From DATGMB01 sp035293845 (lineage in GTDB: Bacteria; Acidobacteriota; Terriglobia; Bryobacterales; Bryobacteraceae), in the NCBI GenBank assembly GCA_035293845.1, contig DATGMB010000241.1, positions 1-35,506 on the forward strand: DNA of 35,506 nucleotides, given 5' to 3'. Positions 16,082 through 24,226 of the stretch are shown in pieces. Position numbers and translations under genes: made by a program. The notes under the pieces are model-generated. The model saw only the letters and a list, made by a program, of their open reading frames with translations, ran no database searches and was not told the origin of the DNA. The first letter of the stretch is position 1. Each line of letters starts with the position of its first letter.

Positions 16082-16971
16082 TGAAATTTCCCGGTCTGCT
16101 GCTGGCGATCGCTTTCGCGTGCTTCACGCAGGAGCGGCCCGGCGCCCCGGCGTTCGAAGCGGCCTCGCTGAAGGCTGTCGCGCCGGGGCGGACCGGGCTC
16201 CCGCAATTGCATGGCGGGCCCGGCACGGGTTCGCCGGGGCAGTTGAGCGGAGCGGCGACGCTGAAAGCGCTCGTGATGCGCGCCTACGGCGTGAAGGAGT
16301 ATCAGGTATCCGGTCCGGGATGGATGGACACACAGCGCTACGAGATTGCCGCCAAGGTTCCGGCGGGCGCCACCGGGCAGCAGGTGGCGGCGATGCTGCG
16401 AACGCTGCTCGCGGCGCGGCTCCGGATGGAAGTCCGTTTGGAAACGCGAGAGCTGCCAATCTATTCCCTCGTGGTGGCGAAGAACGGGCCGAAACTCGCG
16501 AAATCGGCGGGTGATAGCGCCGCCAGCGGCGACCCGGCGCCCCGACTGGTGGCGGGCGCGGATGGGCTGCCGGATCTTCCGCCGGGGGCGCACGTGCCGC
16601 GGAGCTATGAGGTCGTGGTAGCCGGGCCGGACGGGATCCTCTACAAGCTGTGGGCGCGGCGCGAGAGCATGGAGCAACTGGCGGACCGGCTGAACGCCGT
16701 CGTGAACCGGGCCGTCGTGGACCGGACGGGCCTCGCAGGCCTGTATGACTTCACGCTCGCCTGGAGCCTGGAAAGCGCGGGCGGAATGATTCCGAGGAAC
16801 GGGCCGCCGCCGGATGCGATCGAATCGCGCGCCGCGCCAGTACTCTCCGACCCGGGGCTTTCGATGTTCAACGCCTTGCCGTCGCAACTGGGGCTGCGGC
16901 TCGAGCCGGGGAAAGGGCGGGTCGAGATGGTCGTCGTCACTCGCGCCGATCGGCTGCCGGCGGAAAATTGA
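16081..16971 (+). CDS. TIGR03435-family secreted protein
   Basis: The 296-residue protein belongs to a family known almost only from Acidobacteriota soil bacteria and often present in many copies per genome. Diagnostic segments are the signal peptide (about 1-16), PAFEAASLKAV in place of the usual FEVASVKP, the middle LKALVMRAYGVKEYQVSGPGWM and YEIAAKVPAGAT, and the late VDRTGLAGLYDFTLAW starting at V213. Function is unknown; the family is probably exported. The gene has an operator-like repeat over its start codon and a 33-base gap to the next gene on the same strand. It is valuable here mainly as a lineage marker. Confidence 0.85.
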   Translation: MKFPGLLLAIAFACFTQERPGAPAFEAASLKAVAPGRTGLPQLHGGPGTGSPGQLSGAATLKALVMRAYGVKEYQVSGPGWMDTQRYEIAAKVPAGATGQQVAAMLRTLLAARLRMEVRLETRELPIYSLVVAKNGPKLAKSAGDSAASGDPAPRLVAGADGLPDLPPGAHVPRSYEVVVAGPDGILYKLWARRESMEQLADRLNAVVNRAVVDRTGLAGLYDFTLAWSLESAGGMIPRNGPPPDAIESRAAPVLSDPGLSMFNALPSQLGLRLEPGKGRVEMVVVTRADRLPAEN

Positions 16972-17004
16972 TTGGCTGAAGACTGACGTGCGAGCATCAT
17001 AGGC

Positions 17005-18993
17005 ATGCTCTTTGCCGCGACGGCATTCCTCAGCGCGCTGCTCCTCTTCCTCGTGCAGCCGATGATCGCCAGGGAGATGCTGCCCTGGTTCGGCGGAGCG
17101 GCCGGCGTTTGGACGACCTCCATGCTGTTCTTCCAGGTCGTCCTGCTCTTGGGATACGTGTACGCCGACCTCGCGACGAGACTGCTGCGGCCGCCCGTCC
17201 GGATGGCGGTGCATTTTTCGCTGCTTGCCCTCAGCCTCACCGCGCTGCCCATTGCGCTCGCGCCGCGATGGAGCCTCGGTGAATCCTTTCCGCCTGCCGT
17301 ACGCGTGCTGGCGACGCTGATTGCTCTCGTAGGGCTGCCGTATTTCCTGCTCAGCTCGACCGGCCCGCTGGTTCAGTCGTGGCGTCTGCGTTTCGCGGGG
17401 ACTTCTCTGGCATACCGGCTGTTCGCCGTATCGAATGCGGCCTCGCTGGCCGGGCTCGTGGCATACCCCGTGGCGATCGAGCCGCTGCTCTCGATTCGCC
17501 AGCAAACGGCGATTTGGTCCGCGGCTTACGTCGTGTTTGTGGCCCTCACCGCGGCCGCAGCCTGGCTGGGCCTCCGCAGCCCGGGACCGGACGCCGCACC
17601 GTGGGATGACAAAGACGCCGTTGCGCCCGACCGCGCCACCCGCGCGTTGTGGATCGGGTTGGCCGCGTGTCCGAGCATCCTCTGGCTGGCGGTTTCCAAC
17701 ACTCTCAGCCAGCACGTCGCGCCGATTCCGTTTCTATGGATTTTGCCACTCACCATTTACCTCCTCACGTTCGTCCTCTGCTTCCACCGGCCCGGCTTTT
17801 ACAATCCGTCGATCTTCCGCTTCCTGCTCCCGGTTGGATGGGTGCTGTTCAACATCGCGGCGACCAATCAAGGTGTGCAGCAACTGCAGTTGACGGTGGG
17901 CCTCTTCTCGGCGGGGCTGTTCATCTGCTGCATGTTTTGCCATGGGGAGTTGGCGCGCCGCAAGCCCGCCGCGGGCAAGCATCTGACCTCGTTCTATGTC
18001 ACCGTGGCGCTCGGCGGAGCAATCGGCGGTGTGCTGGTGGGGGCAGTGGCGCCCATGCTGTTTCGCGAACTGCTCGAACTGCCCATTGGAGTCGGACTCT
18101 CGATCGCCCTCGCAACCGGCCTGCTCTATCGCTTCCCGCTATGGCGCATTGTCCGGCTCGCGGCGGCCGCCGCGGTGGGGCTGGTGGCGGTCGCCCAAAT
18201 CTCAAGTATGGTGAGGCACGTGCATTACCGCGAACGGAATTTTTACGGCATCCTCGAGGTGAAGGACGTAGATTCGCCCGGTGGCGCGATGCGAGTGCTC
18301 GATAACGGGCCGATCCGGCACGGCGCGCAGTTTTTATCCGCGGAAAAGCGCAGTGTGCCCACCGGCTATTACGGCACGGATTCGGGCATCGGCATCGTGC
18401 TCCGCAGTTACGGCTCGAAGGCGCTGAACGTGGGGGTGATCGGTCTCGGGGCGGGCACGCTGGCGGCTTACTGCCGGCCGGGGGACACTTACCGCTTCTA
18501 CGAAATCAATCCCGCGGTGATTCAGGTGGCGCGTTCCGAATTCCGCTTCCTGCGCGACTGTCCCGATGTTGCCGTGGTGGAGGGCGACGCCCGCCTCGCT
18601 CTGGAACGGGAGCCCGGGCACGGGTTCGACGTGTTGGCGGTGGATGCCTTCAACGGCGATTCCGTCCCGGTGCATCTGCTGACCCAGGAAGCCTTCGCGC
18701 TGTACTTCCGCCACTTGAAGCCGGACGGAATCCTCGCTGTTCACGTGAGCAACCGCTACCTGGATCTTTCGGTGGTCGTGCGCCAGCTGGCAGCGTTCTA
18801 TTCCCGCGAAGCGCGGCTGTTCCGCAGCCCGCCTGACCCGCAGCGGCAGCTCGAACCGGCCGACTGGGTGCTCGTGTCGCCGGACCCCGCGCTGTGGCGC
18901 CGGATTCCGGCGGCTGCTTCCCCGATCCTGGCCACGGCCCGAGGCGCGCTCTGGACCGACGATCACACCGACCTGTTCCGCATTCTGCGTTAG
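17005..18993 (+). CDS. Fused MFS-like membrane protein / spermidine-synthase-like protein
   Basis: The 662-residue protein has about ten predicted membrane helices in residues 1-400 followed by a soluble methyltransferase-fold domain (about 420-655) of the spermidine synthase superfamily. The nucleotide-binding glycine motif GLGAGT is at 480-485 and the acidic end of strand two is E500 in YEINP; later segments are GDARLALE, LAVDAFNGDSVPVHLLTQEAF and LKPDGILAVHVSNRYLDL. Such fusions are common in Acidobacteriota and related phyla. The family name does not prove that it makes polyamines; a transport role or an aminopropyl/methyl transfer near the membrane is equally possible. The ATG at 17005 is the only sensible start; the ribosome-binding site is weak. 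It follows the TIGR03435 gene on the same strand. Confidence 0.83.
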   Translation: MLFAATAFLSALLLFLVQPMIAREMLPWFGGAAGVWTTSMLFFQVVLLLGYVYADLATRLLRPPVRMAVHFSLLALSLTALPIALAPRWSLGESFPPAVRVLATLIALVGLPYFLLSSTGPLVQSWRLRFAGTSLAYRLFAVSNAASLAGLVAYPVAIEPLLSIRQQTAIWSAAYVVFVALTAAAAWLGLRSPGPDAAPWDDKDAVAPDRATRALWIGLAACPSILWLAVSNTLSQHVAPIPFLWILPLTIYLLTFVLCFHRPGFYNPSIFRFLLPVGWVLFNIAATNQGVQQLQLTVGLFSAGLFICCMFCHGELARRKPAAGKHLTSFYVTVALGGAIGGVLVGAVAPMLFRELLELPIGVGLSIALATGLLYRFPLWRIVRLAAAAAVGLVAVAQISSMVRHVHYRERNFYGILEVKDVDSPGGAMRVLDNGPIRHGAQFLSAEKRSVPTGYYGTDSGIGIVLRSYGSKALNVGVIGLGAGTLAAYCRPGDTYRFYEINPAVIQVARSEFRFLRDCPDVAVVEGDARLALEREPGHGFDVLAVDAFNGDSVPVHLLTQEAFALYFRHLKPDGILAVHVSNRYLDLSVVVRQLAAFYSREARLFRSPPDPQRQLEPADWVLVSPDPALWRRIPAAASPILATARGALWTDDHTDLFRILR

Positions 18994-19041
18994 AGCGCCC
19001 GGCAACCACCGTGCCCCGGGCCGTAATATTATCGGAAGATC

Positions 19042-19623
19042 ATGAGCAACCTTCCTTCCCGCCGCGAACTGATGGATCTGGCGGTGCGGGCCGCGGCGCT
19101 GCCGGGCGCAGCGGAATTTCTCGGCGTCTGGCTGCGGGCTCAGGAGGGGCACCGGCATTCGCCGGCTCCGCCTGAACCGCCGCTGCTGCGCGACTACAAG
19201 CCGCAGTTCTTCGGTGCGGAGGATTTCGCGGCCCTTCAGGCATTCACCGAGATCCTGATCCCCACCGACGAAACGCCCGGCGCGCGGGAGGCGCACTGCG
19301 CCGCGTTTATCGATTTTCTGATGCAGGCGAGTCCCGCGGCCACGCAGAAGCAGTGGCGGGATGCGCTCGCCGCGCTCCGTGCGGCGGGATTTCATGCCGC
19401 GGATGCGCGGACGCGGGCGGCGCTCGTCGAAGAAATGGCCCGGCCCGAACGCGACCGCACGGCCACCCACCCTGCCTACACGGCGTACCGGCTCATCAAG
19501 CAGCAGAATGCTTTCGCGTTTTATACGTCGCGCGCGGGCATGATCGAGGCGCTGGATTACCGCGGGAACTCGTACAACGAGAGCTTCCCGCCGTGCACGC
19601 ATCCGGAGCATCAGCGGGTCTAG
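19042..19623 (+). CDS. Gluconate 2-dehydrogenase subunit 3 family protein, Tat signal
   Basis: The 193-residue protein is the small subunit of a FAD-dependent dehydrogenase complex. It opens with a twin-arginine signal (SRRELM, residues 6-11, then an alanine-rich stretch) and contains the family segments FGAEDFAALQAFTEILIPTDETPGA and AAFIDFL. In the related gluconate and glucose dehydrogenases this subunit carries the export signal for the flavin subunit, which has none of its own and is taken out with it. That fits here, because the next gene starts 9 bases after its stop and its product has no signal peptide. The start at 19042 has only GGAAG as a ribosome-binding site. Confidence 0.85.
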   Translation: MSNLPSRRELMDLAVRAAALPGAAEFLGVWLRAQEGHRHSPAPPEPPLLRDYKPQFFGAEDFAALQAFTEILIPTDETPGAREAHCAAFIDFLMQASPAATQKQWRDALAALRAAGFHAADARTRAALVEEMARPERDRTATHPAYTAYRLIKQQNAFAFYTSRAGMIEALDYRGNSYNESFPPCTHPEHQRV

Positions 19624-19632
19624 GAGGCAGCC

Positions 19633-21321
19633 ATGGCGAAGACATACGATGCGGTCATCGTGGGCTCGGGCGCCTGCGGCGGTTGGGCGGCCATGGAGCT
19701 GACCCGCGCGGGGATGCAGGTGCTGATGCTGGAGGCGGGGAGCGCGGTCGATCCGCTGAAGGATTTTCATCACACCTTCCTCTACCAGATGGACTACCGC
19801 GGCCAGGGCAAGCCGGGCCTGCTGCGCCGTTACTCGGGAACGGAGCGCAATTACCGCATCATGATCGATAACGAGGAAAACCCGTACACCACGTCGCCCG
19901 AGACGGTGTACCGGTGGGGCCGCTCGCGCGTGCTCGGCGGACGCACGCTGCACTGGGCGCGCGCCTCGGACCGCATGGCCGATTACGAATTCAAGGCCGC
20001 CTCGCGCGATGGCTACGGCATGGATTGGGCCGTCAGCTACGCGGATATGAAGCCCTACTACGACCGCGTCGAGAGCTTTATCGGGGTAAGTGCGGCGCTG
20101 GAGGGCCTGCCGCAATTTCCCGACGGCGTGTTCCTGCCGCCCATGCCGCTAAACTGCGCCGAATCGATCTTTACGGCCGCGGCCAAGTCGCTGGGGTGGC
20201 GCTCGACGCACCGCCGTCTGGCGCAGTTGACGCGCATGCACAACAACCGGCCGCCGTGCCACTATTGCGGCAACTGTGTCAACGGCTGCGACGTCGGCGC
20301 GATGTTCAACACCGTGGCGGTTACGCTGCCCGTCGCGCGCCGCACCGGGAACCTCGAGGTGCGCACGGACTCGGTGGCGGCGCAGGTCCGCATGAATTCC
20401 GAGAACCGCGCCCAGGGCGTCACGTATATCGAGCGCTACTCCATGAAATCGGTGGATGTGGACGCGAAATACGTCATTCTTGCCGCCTCCACGCTGGAAA
20501 ATACGCGTCTTTTGCTGCTATCTGCCAAGGGAGGCCTGGCCAATTCGAGCGGCACGCTGGGGCATTACATGATGGACCAGGTCGGCGGCGGCGGCGTGAG
20601 CGGCATCCTGCCCATTCTGAAGGGCGGTCCGAGCCGCCTCGACGACGGCAAATCGGCCGGCATCACGATCCCGAATTTCCAGAACATCGACGCGAAATCG
20701 CAGCGTAAGGATTTCATCCGCGGCTACGTCATGAACGCGACCGGCGGCCAGACGGAGTATCCCGCGTTCGCGGCGTTCGTGCCGGGCTACGGGTCGGAAT
20801 GGAAGAAGGAGATTCGCAGCCGCTATGTGGCCCAGGCGCGGGTCTGGATTGCTGGCGGGGAGATGCTGGCGCAGAAGGAGAATCGCGTGGAGCTCGACCC
20901 GGAGGTCAAGGACCGCTGGGGCATCCCCGTGCTGAAGATCCATTTCACGCACTCGGATAACGACTACAAGATCATCGCCGATTTCCAGGAAAAGGCCGAG
21001 GAATTGTTCCGCAAAGCGGGCGGGGAAGTCATGCCGGGCATGGAGCGCGGCGCGCCGAATATCGCGATGGCGCAGGCGCGGGGAACGGCGCAGCCGGGAG
21101 CCCGGCGGCCGCTCGGCGGCTCGATTCATGAAGTGGGCACCGCGCGGATGAGCGCCGACCCGCGCGAGGGAGTGCTCGATTCCTGCTGCCGCACGCACGA
21201 TATCGAGAATCTGTACGTGTTCGGCGGCAACGCCTTCCCCTCGACCGGCGACAAGCACCCGACCCTCACGATGATGGCCCTTGCGGCCCGCGGCTGCGAC
21301 CGGCTGCTCGGCAAAATATGA
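19633..21321 (+). CDS. GMC-family FAD-dependent oxidoreductase, large subunit
   Basis: The 562-residue protein is a glucose-methanol-choline oxidoreductase. It has the FAD-binding fingerprint VGSGACGG near residue 10, the segment GGRTLHWAR, and the C-terminal active-site block with H499 (HEVGTARM) and H542 (KHPTLTMMALA), the usual catalytic His/His or His/Asn pair. Residues 209-219 (CHYCGNCVNGC) give cysteines spaced 2, 2 and 3 apart, a pattern like iron-sulfur clusters; related FAD-glucose dehydrogenases hold such a cluster in this region. It should oxidise a sugar or polyol in the periplasm after export with the preceding subunit. AGGAGG at 19622-19627 overlaps the preceding stop and fixes ATG 19633. 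No cytochrome subunit follows. Confidence 0.87.
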   Translation: MAKTYDAVIVGSGACGGWAAMELTRAGMQVLMLEAGSAVDPLKDFHHTFLYQMDYRGQGKPGLLRRYSGTERNYRIMIDNEENPYTTSPETVYRWGRSRVLGGRTLHWARASDRMADYEFKAASRDGYGMDWAVSYADMKPYYDRVESFIGVSAALEGLPQFPDGVFLPPMPLNCAESIFTAAAKSLGWRSTHRRLAQLTRMHNNRPPCHYCGNCVNGCDVGAMFNTVAVTLPVARRTGNLEVRTDSVAAQVRMNSENRAQGVTYIERYSMKSVDVDAKYVILAASTLENTRLLLLSAKGGLANSSGTLGHYMMDQVGGGGVSGILPILKGGPSRLDDGKSAGITIPNFQNIDAKSQRKDFIRGYVMNATGGQTEYPAFAAFVPGYGSEWKKEIRSRYVAQARVWIAGGEMLAQKENRVELDPEVKDRWGIPVLKIHFTHSDNDYKIIADFQEKAEELFRKAGGEVMPGMERGAPNIAMAQARGTAQPGARRPLGGSIHEVGTARMSADPREGVLDSCCRTHDIENLYVFGGNAFPSTGDKHPTLTMMALAARGCDRLLGKI

Positions 21322-21325
21322 ACGC

Positions 21326-22282
21326 ATGAGTCCCGACGCGGCGCAACTGGAAGCCCATCGCACGGCCCTTACCGGCCATTGCTACCGGATGCTGGGGTCG
21401 GCCTTCGACGCCGACGATGCCGTTCAGGAAACCATGCTCCGCGCCTGGCGCAGCATCGGCCAGTTCGATGGGCGCGCCTCCGTGCGAACGTGGCTCTACC
21501 GGATCGCCACCAACGTTTGTCTGGACGAGCTGAAGGATCGCGGCCGGCGGGCGCGTCCCATGGAAGAAGGCTCGCCGTCCTCCGGCGCGCCGCCGCTGGA
21601 ATGCCTGGCGCAATTGCCGGGCTCGCACTGGCTGGAACCGATCGCCGACGCGCGCGTCATCCCGCCGGAAGCCGATCCCGGACGGCAGGCCGTCCTGCGC
21701 CAGAGCATCCGGCTGGCGTTCGTCGCCGCTCTGCAGAATCTGCCGCCGAAGCAGCGCGCCATCCTGCTGCTCAGCGATGTGCTCGAGTTGTCCGCGGCGG
21801 AGATCGCGGAGATGCTCGAAACCTCCGTTGCCGCCGTGAATAGCGCTCTCCAGCGCGCGCGAACCTCGCTGCCGAAAGCGCAGACCGCCGATCGCGGGGA
21901 GCTCTCCGAATCGCAGCGGGAGCTTTTGAGCCGGTACGTGGCGGCTTTCGAGCGGTACGATGTCGACGCTCTGACGGCCCTGATGCGGCAAGATGCGACC
22001 TTCTGCATGCCGCCCTATTCGCTGTGGCTGCAAGGGCCCGAGGCGGTGCGCACCTGGATGCTCGGGATTGGCAGCGGGTGCAGGGGCTCGCGCCTCATCC
22101 CCACCGCCGCTTGCGGTTCGCCGGCCTTCGCCCAGTACCGGCCGGACCCGGATGCCGGCTACCGGGCCTGGGCTTTGATCGTGCTGGAGCTGGCGGATGA
22201 CCGCATCGCCGGAGTGAATTCCTTTCTCGACACCACCAGCCTGTTCCCCGCCTTCGGGCTGCCGCTGACGCTCGGGTCTTAA
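21326..22282 (+). CDS. ECF sigma factor with SnoaL-like C-terminal domain (TIGR02960/SigG-like)
   Basis: The 318-residue protein is a sigma-70 family member of the extracytoplasmic-function type. Region 2 (about residues 8-75) contains HCYRMLGSAFDADDAVQETMLRAW and TWLYRIATNVCLDELK; region 4 (about 125-185) contains LPPKQRAILLLSDVLELSAAEIAE and VAAVNSALQRAR. The last 120 residues form a SnoaL/NTF2-like domain (YVAAFERYDVDALTALM), as in SigG/SigX5-type factors in which this extension modulates activity in place of a separate anti-sigma factor. ATG 21326 lies 4 bases after the GMC stop, so it is probably cotranscribed with the dehydrogenase. The DoxX gene follows after 96 bases. Which genes it activates is unknown. 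Confidence 0.86.
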   Translation: MSPDAAQLEAHRTALTGHCYRMLGSAFDADDAVQETMLRAWRSIGQFDGRASVRTWLYRIATNVCLDELKDRGRRARPMEEGSPSSGAPPLECLAQLPGSHWLEPIADARVIPPEADPGRQAVLRQSIRLAFVAALQNLPPKQRAILLLSDVLELSAAEIAEMLETSVAAVNSALQRARTSLPKAQTADRGELSESQRELLSRYVAAFERYDVDALTALMRQDATFCMPPYSLWLQGPEAVRTWMLGIGSGCRGSRLIPTAACGSPAFAQYRPDPDAGYRAWALIVLELADDRIAGVNSFLDTTSLFPAFGLPLTLGS

Positions 22283-22378
22283 GCCGCCCCACCCGGTCCC
22301 GCCGCAAAATTTCTTCGTCCGGACCGATGATTTTCCGCCGGCCTCCAGGTCTAACCAGCAGAAGGAGAAAACAACGCA

Positions 22379-22845
22379 ATGAGCACAACCGCAATCGCTA
22401 CCCCGGCCCGCGAGTTCCGCCAGCCGTCCCCAACGCTGAGCCATTCCAGAACGCGCATTTGGACCGGCCGCATTCTCCGCGGCCTCGCCGCTCTCTTTTT
22501 GCTGTTCGATAGCGGCATGAAGCTCGTCAAACCGCCCTTCGTCGTGCAGGCGAGCGCGCAAATGGGATACCCCGAATCGAGCATCGCCGGGATCGGCGTG
22601 GCGCTCCTGGCGTGCACCTTTTGTACATGATCCCGCGCACGGCACTCCTCGGAGCGGTGCTGCTGACCGGCTATCTCGGCGGAGCGGTGGCGTCGCAGGT
22701 CCGCGCGGGCGCGGGCTGGTTCCCCATCTGCTTTCCCATCCTGTTCGCGGCGCTCGCCTGGGGCGGGCTCTGGCTCACGGACGCGCGTCTGAAAGAGCTG
22801 CTGTTCCCAAGGGAGGCCGTGCACCGCGCAACGGCCAGCCGGTAG
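22379..22845 (+). pseudogene. DoxX-family membrane protein gene broken by a frameshift
   Basis: The first 79 codons, from ATG 22379 (ribosome-binding site AAGGAG at 22362-22367), encode the N-terminal part of a small DoxX-like membrane protein: RILRGLAALFLLFDSGMKLVKP and a helix ending GVALLACT. Then TTTTGTACATGA stops the frame at 22628-22630. In the -1 frame the protein continues naturally as LLYMIPRTALLGAVLLTGYLGGAVASQ to TAG near 22845, exactly the remaining helices. The break lies at the four-T run 22619-22622, so one base appears missing. The intact product would have about 155 residues and four membrane helices. It may be a real pseudogene, a sequencing error in a short homopolymer, or recoded; I cannot tell which. 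DoxX proteins often accompany ECF sigma factors of this type. Confidence 0.8.
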
Positions 22846-22948
22846 CGATGGCGCGCGACGTCCGGTCCGGCGGCCGCGTGGGCAACAACGCCCGGAAACC
22901 GGCCGCCTGTTTGCGGAATTGGGCCGGAATGGGCCCGTCCGGCCAACG

Positions 22949-22975
22949 AAAAACCGCTACGATTCAGCGGTTTTT
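22949..22975. terminator. Bidirectional intrinsic terminator, perfect 10-bp stem
   Basis: AAAAACCGCT (22949-22958) and AGCGGTTTTT (22966-22975) are exact reverse complements around a 7-base loop. The stem ends in A5 on the left and T5 on the right, so it can terminate transcripts from both sides: the DoxX gene from the left and the isomerase-like gene (ending 23055) from the right. Confidence 0.8.
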
Positions 22976-23005
22976 GAGGCTAAATTGTTGATTCCACTAG
23001 GGGGT

Positions 23006-23030
23006 AACCGCCCCCTTGAAGCGGTTTTTC
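23006..23030 (+). terminator. Second intrinsic terminator in tandem
   Basis: AACCGC (23006-23011) pairs with GCGGTT (23021-23026) around a 9-base loop, followed by TTT. The sequence AGCGGTTTTT repeats that of the first terminator. An alternative stem AGGGGG/CCCCCT (22999-23004, 23011-23016) competes with it. It backs up termination of rightward transcripts. Confidence 0.55.
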
Positions 23031-23054
23031 GTCGGCCACGTGGGTCAACCCAGA

Positions 23055-24107
23055 TTAGCCGATGCCGATCTGGCGCGCGTATGCGATCGACTTCGCGATA
23101 TTCTCGTCCTCCAGCTTCAACTGCGCCTCCGCCGGCATCCGGCTCGGATACTGCAGCGGCGACTTGGGCTTGTTCTTGCGGACCAGGTCGAGGACGCGCG
23201 CCAGATCGCGGCCGGGCAGCGGGCTCGCCGTGTCGTCGAACGTGGCCCAGTATTTCGCCGTGAACACCGGAATCTTCAGCGGGTCGCGCGTGATCATTTC
23301 GAGGTCGAAGGGCATCGCCGGGTCCTTCGCCTGCAGGCTGCGCACCATGCCGGGAATATCCAGCATGCCCTCGCCCAGCGGAACCTCGGAAAGCAGGAAG
23401 CCATCCTCGTACGGCTCGACCGCCATGTCCTTGATATGGCAGGCGAAGGTGTAGGGCTGGAGAATGCGCAGGGTTTCGGCGGGGTCTTCGCACAGCGCCA
23501 GATTGTTGCCGAAATCGAAGTGCACGCCGATCCATTCGCTTCCGGTCGACTTGATCCACGCGGCCTGCTCCGCCGCGCGCCAGCCCTTGTGGTTCTCGAG
23601 GCCGAGCCGCATGCGGTGCTTGCGGAGCACGGGCTCGGCGAGCGCGACCGTCGCCTTGCACCGCTCGAAGTTGCGCTGGAAGGCCTCGAAGCTGTCGAAT
23701 TCCTCGTAGCGGCGCTGCGTCATGGCGGCGTGCAGCGAGACGATGCCGGCTGCCTTGGCCTTGGCCACCGCGGCGTCGAATGCCGGGACGGCGGCGGCTT
23801 CGCGCGGCAGCGGGATATCGGCGATTGCGCGCATGCCGAGCGATTCCAGCCGCTGGCGGAACCCGGCGGCCCAGTCCGGGCCGGCATTGGCGGGGATGCG
23901 CGTTTCCACCACGCCCAGCCCCAGGTTGTGGCAGTGCTCCACAAAATCGAACGGCTGGTTGCGCTCGCGCATGGCCCGCGAGCGGATGGGGAATCCCGCG
24001 GGGGCGCCGCCCAGGTTCCGCGAGGGTTTGATGGCCGATTGTGCCCACGCGGCGCGCGCAGCCAGGCCGGCGGCGGCGGCCGTTCCAAGAAGTTCGCGGC
24101 GTGTCAT
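23055..24107 (-). CDS. Tat-exported sugar phosphate isomerase/epimerase-like TIM barrel
   Basis: The 350-residue protein begins with a twin-arginine signal (TRRELL at residues 2-7, then an alanine-rich stretch ending AWAQ) and continues as a xylose-isomerase-like (AP endonuclease 2) TIM barrel. Candidate metal-binding residues are E169 (LGLENHKGW), D-F-D in IGVHFDFGNNLAL near 200, H in FACHIKDM near 230, and E in MPFDLEMITRD near 277. Members of this group isomerise or epimerise sugars, and many are exported in soil bacteria. The substrate is unknown. ATG 24107 is supported by AGGAGG on the minus strand (plus-strand 24112-24117). The gene diverges from the SNF2 gene with 119 bases between starts. 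Confidence 0.85.
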   Translation of the reverse strand: MTRRELLGTAAAAGLAARAAWAQSAIKPSRNLGGAPAGFPIRSRAMRERNQPFDFVEHCHNLGLGVVETRIPANAGPDWAAGFRQRLESLGMRAIADIPLPREAAAVPAFDAAVAKAKAAGIVSLHAAMTQRRYEEFDSFEAFQRNFERCKATVALAEPVLRKHRMRLGLENHKGWRAAEQAAWIKSTGSEWIGVHFDFGNNLALCEDPAETLRILQPYTFACHIKDMAVEPYEDGFLLSEVPLGEGMLDIPGMVRSLQAKDPAMPFDLEMITRDPLKIPVFTAKYWATFDDTASPLPGRDLARVLDLVRKNKPKSPLQYPSRMPAEAQLKLEDENIAKSIAYARQIGIG

Positions 24108-24194
24108 AGGTCCTCCTGGTGCGAAGCCACCCGGCGGTATCGGGCAGGCTTGCAGCCCCCCGCCTCGCCGGGCCGGCTACCAGTATAGTGCGAT

Positions 24195-24226
24195 TCGGTA
24201 AAATAGAAGTCTCCCCCACCCATTCG
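24195..24226 (+). promoter_or_regulatory. Candidate promoter -10 element for the SNF2/rpiA/adh cluster
   Basis: TAAAAT at 24199-24204 is a good -10 hexamer 22 bases before the ATG at 24227, and TATAGT at 24184-24189 is a second candidate. No convincing -35 box lies at the right distance upstream, so the assignment is weak. Nothing downstream resembles a ribosome-binding site. Confidence 0.25.
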
